The notes below the pieces were generated by a model, which saw only the letters and a program-made list of their open reading frames with translations, was not told the origin of the DNA and did no database searches. Below, in pieces: positions 53,657-63,000 of a stretch of 64,000 bases of DNA. Source of the DNA: Nordella sp. HKS 07 (lineage in GTDB: Bacteria; Pseudomonadota; Alphaproteobacteria; Rhizobiales; Aestuariivirgaceae); assembly GCF_011046735.1 (NCBI RefSeq), contig NZ_CP049258.1:6962001-7026000 (forward strand), written 5' to 3'. Made by a program: the position numbers and the translations under genes. Each line of letters begins with the position of its first letter. Position 1 is the stretch's first letter.

Positions 53657-56600
53657 CTAGCGCCTCCTCGTCAGCTCGGCATAGGCGCTCGCCCGGCCCA
53701 AGGGATCACTCAGCAGCACGCGATAGCGCGTACCGGGCAGCGAGTTCGGGTCGTCGACATGGAAAAACCCTCTGCCGTTCGGGTTACGCCCGCCCTCGCC
53801 CGGCGGCGCGTCGGCGGCCACGCTGGCAAACCAGGCTTCAGGCTCGCCCGGTGCGCTGCGATAGACATCGAACAGGTAGCGCCCGGCGTGGCGGCCGAGC
53901 AAGGCGTCCGGGTGCTTCCAGCGCAACAGCATTCCCGCCGTGGCGAAGCTCAGATTCATCGCTGCCGGTGGCGCGTCGGAATGCAGCACCAATACGGCCA
54001 CGGGCAGTGCCGCGGGCGACCAGTCGCCCGTGAACAGCGGCACCCCATCCAACCCGGAGCCGGGTTCGGGTGCGGCGCGCACATCGGCGCGGAAGTGGTA
54101 GCGCATCCAGATGCGGATATCCGCCGGCAACACCTCGTCATAGTCGCCGACGACGGCCTTGTCCGGCGTGCCGGGCGCCGGATCGCCCACCAGTAACACT
54201 GTGTGCATTTGCGACTGGCCGGGCATAGCGGGCGCGGCGAGCGCTCCGGCCGCGACTTGCGGCATGCGGCGGACATCCCGCGTCTCCTCGGTGCTGCGGA
54301 ACAAGCGATAGTCGACTGCCGCACGCAAACCTGCCGGCACGGTGATGCGCACGCGGATGCCCGGCACGAATCGACCGTCGGCCAACGGCACGTCCAGAGA
54401 AGCGAGCTCCAGCGTCGGACGGCCGGGAACGGGTGAATTGGGCACCGCCACGGGCAGCAGAGCGGCGTCTTCGAATGGTGCCTCGACATTGGTGCCGGCG
54501 AGCGCAACTACGCGGTAGAAGGTCAGGCCCGCCAGCGAAGCCGAGAGCGCATGCTCAAAGCGCGCGGTGCCGCCCGACGCCTCGACCGGAGTGTCGCTGA
54601 GTAGTTCGAAGTTGTTGCGCGCAAACAACGACCGCACATCGGCCGCGCGCAGTCGGCCGGCGCGGTCGGGGGCGCTGAGGCTGGCGAGTTCGCCCAGCAG
54701 TTCGTCCTCGCCAAGGTCCTCGAGCTGCGTCCTGAGCGTGGTTTCATGCGCGACATAGACGCGAAAGCGGCTCTGCCCCGCCAGCACCGGCCAGACGATC
54801 TCCGCCCTACAATGCCCGGTAGCATCGGCGCGTGAAGCATATTGCAGCCCCGGCGTCATCACCACCTGCGGCGGCGCGCGCAGGTCGTAGCAGTTCACCG
54901 CCACTGCCTGCGACTCGGGCGATGACTGCCCCGCTGTGTCGATCCAGACGGCGCTGACCAAGACAGTGCGCATGGCCGTCGGCGCGAGCGGCGGGCCGGG
55001 GCGCTCGCGCACCACGGTGGGCTCGCTGCCCGGCGGGGGGCTCGCCACCTCGACACCATCGAAGAGGATGCGCGCCCGCGCCAGCAAATGTCCGCCGGGG
55101 GGAAGACTGGAGGGCACAGGCACCGCGACCGACACGCGAATGGTGCCGGCGAGCGGGGCGTCGGTCGGCGGGTCCGGCGGCGCTGCGGGCGTGAAGCTCG
55201 CTTCGATGACCGGCCGCGGCGGCGGCGGGCGCAGGCCGGCGGCGAGTTCACCGGTGGCCCAGGCACTCCAGCGCCCAAAGGCGTTGCTCTGCGCCAGCCG
55301 ATAATCGGCCGCGATCGGAGGGGCGTCACGGTCGCCAAGCAAACCATGGCCTGGTTCATCGGCGCTGGCGGGCACCCCCGGGCCGATGGCCGTGCGCCAG
55401 CCCTGCTCCGCCGGGTTCAGCGGCAGCCAGAGCGGCAGCGCGTCGGATCGGCGCGCCAAGGCCAGGCCCGTGCCGGGAACCAGTCCCGACAGCTCTATCG
55501 CGGCGCGCCGGCGCGCCTCTGGCGCCGTTCCGGGCAACCAGGGCGGATCACCCGCGGCGATGGCGTCGATCACCGGGGCCGGTGGCGAGTCTGGCATCGG
55601 ATCCTCCGCCAGCACGACCAGCGTTGTATAGAGTCGGGCCACCGGCCCCAGCGGGCCTTCAGGGGCGACGAGGCCGCGCGATTTGAGGTCGGCCGCCAGT
55701 GCGCGTTCGGTCGTGAAGATCCTCGTATCCGCGGGCACCGGCCAGAAGATGTCGGTGCGCCCCTCCAGCAGCCGTTCGGACTCGTCGAGCGGCTGCACAA
55801 CGCCGTACTCGCCGTCGCGCTCCTCCACTTCCCAGTACCCCAGCACATGATAGACGAGCCCGTTATCGGGAAGCGCGGTCGTCTTGCCGAAAGGCGGGAA
55901 GTCGTCCCATGTCATCAGGCCGACGAAGCGGGCTATGCTCGCCTCCTGCGCCGCAGCCATCACGCCGGCGAGCAGCGGGCGCGACATCGAGCTCGGCACT
56001 GGCAGCAGCGCACCGTTCTGCTCGATCGCGTCCTCGCTCCTCACATCGATCTGGCGAAGGGTCGCGTCCATGAGCGTTTGCAGATCGGTCACCAGATCGG
56101 TGGCCAGGGCTTCCATACGCTCACCTTCCTGTGTGTCCGTCCACAGCGGGGCGGCAAAGGGGTCGGCCACCCAAGGCACCTCCTGAAGGGCGCGGCGCGT
56201 GGCGGCGACCCGTGTGGCCTGGCCCAAAGCGAAAGCGTACGCGTCGGCCGCGATGGCCTGGTAGCGCGTGGCCTGCTGCACCGGCAAATGGAGACGCGCG
56301 ATGGCGTTATCGATGTTCTCCGGCAGATCGCGCACGCTGATCCAGCGCGCAAGATCGATGCGGCCGCTGCCGCTCACCGTGACGCGCTCGATGGGCGTGG
56401 CCGAGACGACCCATGGCGGGGCCGAGCGCGACGCCACGCAGGCCCAGCCGCGCGGCGTCATCACTTCTGCTTCCAGCTTGAGTCCGGGGAAATTCGCAAC
56501 CACGTCCCCCGTGGGCGTGGCGCGTCTTCGGCGCGTTGCCATAGCGCTACGCGGCGCCGGCCGCGGAACACCCGGCAGGCCGCCGCCGATGGAAACCGCG

Positions 56601-56902
56601 CCCTCCACGCCGAACCAGCCGCACACGCCTTCGCTCGCTGGCGGCAGATATCCGTGCACCGGGTTGCCGTTTGTCACATCGAAGGGCGGCGTGAGGATTT
56701 CGCCCTTGCTGCTGACCCAAGTCACCTCTGTGCGCCAGGACGGCTCTTCGAATGGCAGGCGGTAGACCAGCAGCGGCGCGATCGGCAGCCCCAGCGTTAT
56801 CGCGGGATGAAGCCGCAGGTGATAGCCGTCGCGCGCATGCGAGTCGCCCTTGGCCAGGATCCCCTGGGCCGCCAGCAGCGCGCGTGGTGCGAAGCCCTTC
56901 AT
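53657..56902 (-). CDS. Giant protein with beta-sandwich repeats
   Basis: A 1081-residue protein from ATG 56902 (AGGAGC upstream), whose start overlaps a TGA in an alternative frame as ATGA. No signal peptide or membrane helix. N-terminal residues (LRLHPAITLGLPIAPLLVYRLPF) suggest a structured beta domain. From about 560 onward there are fibronectin-III-like segments (for example GTIRVSVAVPVPSSLPPGGH, FRVYVAHETTL, YRVVALAGTNVEAPFED, FDVYRSAPGEPEAWFASV), so it reads as a scaffold or surface/cargo protein. No enzyme motif was found. I do not recognise the family. Confidence 0.68.
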   Translation of the reverse strand: MKGFAPRALLAAQGILAKGDSHARDGYHLRLHPAITLGLPIAPLLVYRLPFEEPSWRTEVTWVSSKGEILTPPFDVTNGNPVHGYLPPASEGVCGWFGVEGAVSIGGGLPGVPRPAPRSAMATRRRRATPTGDVVANFPGLKLEAEVMTPRGWACVASRSAPPWVVSATPIERVTVSGSGRIDLARWISVRDLPENIDNAIARLHLPVQQATRYQAIAADAYAFALGQATRVAATRRALQEVPWVADPFAAPLWTDTQEGERMEALATDLVTDLQTLMDATLRQIDVRSEDAIEQNGALLPVPSSMSRPLLAGVMAAAQEASIARFVGLMTWDDFPPFGKTTALPDNGLVYHVLGYWEVEERDGEYGVVQPLDESERLLEGRTDIFWPVPADTRIFTTERALAADLKSRGLVAPEGPLGPVARLYTTLVVLAEDPMPDSPPAPVIDAIAAGDPPWLPGTAPEARRRAAIELSGLVPGTGLALARRSDALPLWLPLNPAEQGWRTAIGPGVPASADEPGHGLLGDRDAPPIAADYRLAQSNAFGRWSAWATGELAAGLRPPPPRPVIEASFTPAAPPDPPTDAPLAGTIRVSVAVPVPSSLPPGGHLLARARILFDGVEVASPPPGSEPTVVRERPGPPLAPTAMRTVLVSAVWIDTAGQSSPESQAVAVNCYDLRAPPQVVMTPGLQYASRADATGHCRAEIVWPVLAGQSRFRVYVAHETTLRTQLEDLGEDELLGELASLSAPDRAGRLRAADVRSLFARNNFELLSDTPVEASGGTARFEHALSASLAGLTFYRVVALAGTNVEAPFEDAALLPVAVPNSPVPGRPTLELASLDVPLADGRFVPGIRVRITVPAGLRAAVDYRLFRSTEETRDVRRMPQVAAGALAAPAMPGQSQMHTVLLVGDPAPGTPDKAVVGDYDEVLPADIRIWMRYHFRADVRAAPEPGSGLDGVPLFTGDWSPAALPVAVLVLHSDAPPAAMNLSFATAGMLLRWKHPDALLGRHAGRYLFDVYRSAPGEPEAWFASVAADAPPGEGGRNPNGRGFFHVDDPNSLPGTRYRVLLSDPLGRASAYAELTRRR

Positions 56903-57081
56903 AACAGCTCCTGATAAACGATGCGCGGCACCGCGCGCATCGCGCGCGTGCCGCTACGGGTGACGAGCCGGTCGAGCACTTGCACGGCCAATGTCAGCGC
57001 AACGTCATCGAAGCGGCAGACCTTGCGCGGTAGCGGTGGCCAGCAGCACCCTTGTGCAAGCGCTGTTGACACGGCACGCGG
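56899..57081 (-). other. Coding-like 3' extension in another frame of the giant gene
   Basis: Beyond the stop of the upstream giant gene (57007-57005) a different frame reads CRFDDVALTLAVQVLDRLVT followed by RSGTRAMRAVPRIVYQELL, and its TGA (56901-56899) overlaps the next ATG as ATGA, the form of coupling used elsewhere in this window. This suggests the giant gene truly ends here and has lost frame by one base near 57008-57025, though a separate short gene from a GTG cannot be excluded. Confidence 0.5.
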
Positions 57082-60000
57082 TCAATACCACGTCCGAGGC
57101 GCCGCCGGTGACGAGCGCCTGCACAATGCCGCATCGCGCACCGCGTTCGATCGGCTCTGGACTCTCGAGCAGCAATCCGGCCAGCAGATATTCTCCCGCC
57201 GCGGAACCGGGGCGCCAGATCGCCACCGTCCGACCGACGCCGACCACCGGCCAGGGATCCATGCCGATGATACGCAACGCATCGTCCAGCGCCGCATCGC
57301 TGGCGCTCGTATCGGGCGCGGGCATCGTCGCGCCATTGGCAATGACGAAGTCGAAGGGGATAGTCACGGCGCGTTCGGACAGGCCGAAGCCGAGGCCTGT
57401 GAGCAGCGCGCTTACATCGGGGTAACGCGAGCTGCGGAAATGCGTGCGGGCGACGAGCAGGCTTTCGTCGTCTTCGTCATCCACCGGCGGGGCGAAGAGC
57501 GCCAGATCATATTCGGCATCGGGCTCGAGATCCGCCGTGATCGACAGCGTCACGCCGCCCGTATTCACATCGGTCTTGAGACAGCGCGGATCGGCGCGCA
57601 GTGCCGTGATCACCCGCGCATCCACCTTGTCGAGACGAGCCGGTTCGAGCGAACTGCGTCCGACATCCAGCGCAATCGCCATCGGCCGTCCGTTCATCGC
57701 GCTGCCGGCTGACGGATTGGTGCGACGCAACGTCATCACCAGAGCGCGGTCATATTGAGCAAGCAGCTGCTCGACATGGTCGACCTCGAAATGGGCGAGT
57801 AGCGCGTCGTCCAGGAAGTGTGGCGGGCTCATCGCACCTTCGGGCTCGAAGCCGATCAGGTAGCGCGCGACGGCGCGCGGGTCGAAGCTCGTTTCGTCCT
57901 GAAGAGGAACCAAGGGCGGCGCGCTGTGATCAAGGGCGCCTTCAGCCGCGGTCAAGAAGTTCAACTCGACGTCAGGAAAAACCTGCCAAGACGAGTCGGC
58001 CACCGTGGCCGGAGGCTGCGCGCCCGGATTGGCCGGCCGCCAGCCGGCCCAGCTCATGGCGAGACGAAGCCTGTACTCGGTGTCGGGCTTAAGCAGCGGT
58101 CGTGTCTCTGAGGTGAGCCCGGCCTTCACGTTCCAGCCCTCCCGCAAGGTGTCACGCGCGTCCTGATCCCGGATCCGCACCTGCTCCAGCGTGGTCGTCA
58201 GGCCGCACACACCGACGAGGCGGATCGTGGCGCTTTGCATCGCCGGCACGCCGATCGCCTGCCAGCCGCCGGCATCGGGCGAAGTGTAGAGTATCTGGCG
58301 GCAGCGCTGTCCGCGGCGCGGCGCCTTTTCGACCAGCACCTGGGCATCCCAGAGTACGAACTCGCCATCGAGCTTCTGGCCGAGGAGCGGCGGGATCGCG
58401 AGCGGCGTGTCGGGTTCACCCAAACCGGCGCGAACGCACACCGATTCAATGCCCAGTCGACCGTCGAGGCTGACGATGACCAGTTCTGAAAACGGGCCGA
58501 CATCTTCGATGACGACAGTCTGTGGCGCGCTATCACGGGGAATGACGCGCGTACCCAGCCTTTGTCCACCCAGCCCCTTGATCGTCAGCGTCGCCGTGGC
58601 GAGCGGATGCACGACGCTCAACGACGCCCAGTTCACCGGGAACGGAAAGATCACGCGCAGCGTCCCCAATCCGACGATCAATGCGCCGTTGGAGCCCACC
58701 AGCACGGTCGAACCATCCGGCGTGAGGGTCTTGACGAAGCGCAGGCCGCCGGCGTCCCAGCGATCCTCGCCATCGACTTTGTTCACGCCATCGAAGGGAA
58801 AACAGCGTGTCGGCGCCATCACGCCATGCCCCTGGTCACAGACCTCCAGCACGGCCTGCCCCTTGGCAATGGCCGGTTCGAAGCGCCCCTCCCATCCGAG
58901 CGACGCATAGCGTGGCCCGGCCTGGGCGACACCCGGCAGTTCATAGCCGCGCAACATACGACGCCCGTCGGGCAACACCACCGGCAGATCCAGGTCCACG
59001 ATACCCTCGGCGATGGGATGCAGGCCCAGACACGCCAAGGCGAGCCCCAGCTCGCGCCACGACATGCCTCCCAGCGTGGTGGTGCCGAAGACGGTGAAGA
59101 CGGTTGCCACCGGATCGCCTTTGCCGCGCCGCGAGCGGATTTTTATGCGGCCGGGCTCGAGGCGTTCAGCGTCGATCCCCGGCGCACAGGTTTCATGACC
59201 GACGACGATCGTGTCGCACACATCTTCCAACGTCTCTACGGGATCAGCCGGCAATCCCTCGCCACCATTCGTAAGGTGACGGAAGATCGTGAACGGCACC
59301 CATGACAGCAGCGCGAGTGCGGCGCCTTCGTGCTCGGAGGGCCAGATCGCATCAGCGTCTTCGCTCATCACGCCGCCGCGGTGGGTGGGCAGCCAGAACA
59401 CCGCGTCCAGCGGACCGTCGACCTTGACGAAGCCTTCGCCGGTCTTCTCCAGCAACTCCACCCGGTCAAGCCGGAAGGCGTATTTCAGTTCCGAGCTGCC
59501 AGCCCAGGGCGAGGGATTGTTCGGACGCGCCGCGAGTGTCCAGTCGTCCTCCAGATCGGGACCGATCTCGGGCACATGCGAGAAGCTTAAGACCGGCACT
59601 GTATCGGGCCACACCGTGTGATCCGTGCCGGGCGTGCCGTCGGTGGCCGTCGCCACGCGATTGCCGCGCCGGCCGGTCAGGTCGACGCTCTTCAGCGGGT
59701 GAGCCGGCGTCGGGATGTCATCGACCAGTTTGTTGCCGATCTCGATCTCGATGCATTTCTTGATCGGCGGCGCCAGCGGCAGGTCGATCTCGCCGCAGAA
59801 CTCGCCGGACAAGTGGGTCAGCATATCGCCATTCTGCTCGATGACTTCGGCGATCAGGTTTCCCGACACGCCGACCGAAGCGATCTTGGCGTCGAGCAGG
59901 CCATCCACCCAGATGCCGCCCACCAGCTTGAAGGGTGACGTACCCAGTCCCACCAGCAGCTCGGCACTGGCATCGAGCGTGAGCGGTCCCGCCTTCCAGG

Positions 60001-63000
60001 TCAGGTTCCATCCGGCGCCGAAGCCGACCGCGAAGCCATCAAAGGAAAATTCGTCCTCATTGCCCAGCCAATGCAGCTCGCGTTCCTCGAGCATGAAATA
60101 CGCCCAGACATTGGCATCGAGCACGCCGGGCAGCAGTGACATGGAAACCGGATCACCGGCGCGCGTGAAGATTCCGACCTTGCTCTCGGCGGTGATGTTG
60201 TCGGAGCCGAGATGCACGAAACTGCCGCGCGGGTCACCTGACAGCGGGAAATAAGCCGACAACGGCACGTTGACGGTCAGCACCTTGGGGATCTCGTAAG
60301 TGCCGCGCACGCCGATCAGCACCGCCTCGGGGTCGATCACGGCGAGGCCAATGAGGCGCATCTCGTCTTGCAGGGGTTCGGGATCATCGCTGGCTTGTCC
60401 AGGGCTGGCCAGCAGCTTGGCATCGATGCCGAGGATCACCGATGGGTCGGGGAAGGCAACGACGAACATGCCCTGGGCATTGAAGGTAAAGCCCATGTCC
60501 GGCAGCGTGCCGATGATCACGCCCAGCCCCAGCGCCCACTGGCCCGGCGCCGGGCCCCACTTATCGGCAAAGGCCTGCTCGTACCAGTCGAGCTCGGCCT
60601 GCACCGGATCCGGGTCGAGTGGCATGGCAAACGTCCGTTCGCCATTCGAGACGAACTGGCCGACAAAGCCAAAGATGCCGAGACCCGTATTGGCCAGCGG
60701 GATGCCGACCGGGAGGATCACTCTCACACTGATGGCCACATAAGCGAGCTCGGGCTTGAGCTCCAGCTCCGCCTGCGCCAGTAGCCCAGCGGCGACCACA
60801 TTCACATCGAGCGTGGCCGCGACCGATCCATCAGGATTGATCCGCGCCATCCCGCTGCCTTCCAGCACGCCGGGTATGGAGAGCGCGACGCCGAGCCCGC
60901 GTATCTCGACCGAAAGCGGTGCATTCCTCTCGGCGACGATGCGGATCGTCGCAGAGGTGAGCCGTACCACGCCCAGATCGAGGTTGAACGCCATGTCCAC
61001 CTCGAACCAGGTGGAGCCGGTCCCCATCCGGACGGCGACAATGCCGAGAAACTTGCCGAGCGGCCCGTCTATCTGCCACTGGCCGGGCTCGACCACTTCC
61101 ATGCTGATGCCTTCGTAGACGAAGGAGGCGATGTTCCACCAGCCCGTCTGCGACCAGTCGAGCCGAATGCCCACATTGCGATAGCGCACTTTGAGCGGCT
61201 TGGATGTGCTCAGATGCAGCACGTTCAAGACGCTCAGGTCGACATCGAATGAGCTCTCATAGTCGAACAGCATCTGCTGCTGGCTGCCGGCGAGTGTGTC
61301 GAGCGCGCGCTGTTTCTGCTCCACGGAGAGCCCGGTGCACACCACGCGGCCTGTGCCGTTCTTCACGGCGCCCTGAAGGATGATGGCTGCGGTGGCGACT
61401 CCGGCGATCCCGACGGCGTCCGCGCCAGGGAAGGCCGGGCTCACAGTCGCAACCACCGCCGGACCGAAGGCGAAGGCCAGCGCTGCCGCATCGCCATCGG
61501 CATAGAACAGGCCGAGCGGGTCACCGGTGGAGTCGACCGACGCGGCAAACAGCGTCTCGCCCGAGCGCGCGTCATAGGTCCACCGGCCGGTGACGGTGAG
61601 CACCTCGGCGCTATTCGCCGCGCCGCTGCCGGTGCCGATGCTGGTGCCCGGTAATTCGGCCGGCATGTTTGCCGGTTCCGACAGGCGCTCGCTTTCATAG
61701 GCCACCGTGACTTCGGCCAGCGTGGGCACGAAGTCGGCCAGCGTGGTGGCGGTCGGGCTGTCCCAGGCCACACGCACGCTGACGCGGTGGATAAGCTCGG
61801 GCGAGCTCGCCACCGGCGGTGCGGGGGATTCGCCGTCCGGCCCCGGCACCCAGGCGCGGCGCCGCGTGGAGCCGAATGCGCCGTTAGCAGGCGGCAGCTT
61901 TATATCATTCGCGGGATCGCCTTCGGCGTAGATGTCGACCCGTCGGTACTCTTCGCGCCGGGCGCGCAGTTCGCCGCTTTCGCCCGGCGTGTTGGGCAGC
62001 GGATGATTTGGATCCTCCTGCTCGAACGCGTACCAGTCGTCGCCCTGCTGGTCGGCCGGAACGCCGAGCTCCGTCAGATCGGGCGCAGTACCCTCGCCTA
62101 CCCAGCCTGTGGCCGGGTCGTCCTGCTCGCCGCGATAAATGATAAGCCCGGCCGCCACGCCAAGCGCGATCAGTCGATCGCCCATGGCCGCGGCGCGCTC
62201 GCGCGCCAGCACCGCGTTGTAGGCCGCATCCCCCACGTCGTCGCAACGTCCGATCAACACAAGGCGAGCACCGGGAAAGTCGGCCAGCAGCTGTTCGACG
62301 GCCTCGATATCCTCGCCCTCATGCGATGGGTTGGCCTCGTCGAACACCATCCGCACCCGAACATGCCGTTCGGGTAATGGCGCCGCCGGCGCGACATTGT
62401 CGACTGTGACCTGCGCCAGCGCATTGGTCGGCACGACGAGATTGCCGCCCTCCAGCTCCGCCGGATTGTCCGCCGCGATGAGACTGCCGTCATCGTGGAA
62501 CAGATTCAACTCGACGGTCCGCTCGACCGCTTGCACGACAAGCGACGCGCCATCGGCGTCGAATACACCAGCCTCGACGCCAATCAGCAGCGCGGCCCGC
62601 TCCAGGCACTGTATACGCACGCGCCGCACACCGCCGCTATTGTCGTCCAGCACCAGATCGACGCGGCCTGAGGCCGGAAGTCCTGAGGTGCCGTTCAAGG
62701 CGAAGGTGGCGCCGCTCGCCACCGGCGCCGTAGGGCTGTCGCCGAGTTGCCAGGTCATCGCCTCCGGATCGGCTGGCGCCGGGTCGACGGCGAAGACCAA
62801 GCCGGCGGCCGCGATCACCTCGCGCGAACCGGACACGTGCACGACATTGTCATGCGACAGCCCGCCATGGGTGACGGTTATCTTTGCCGTTGCACCCCGT
62901 CCGGCTGTGAAGTGATGACGGATCTCCGGTTCGTCGACCGGCGTGGAGCCACCTTCAGCTGTCGCGCTGCGGATACACACCAGCGTGTCGCCGGACCGGG

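Noticed and set aside
55088-56914. Plus-strand frame of 608 codons opposite the 1081-residue gene
   Set aside because: Antisense shadow: arginine/glycine/histidine-rich with no motif.
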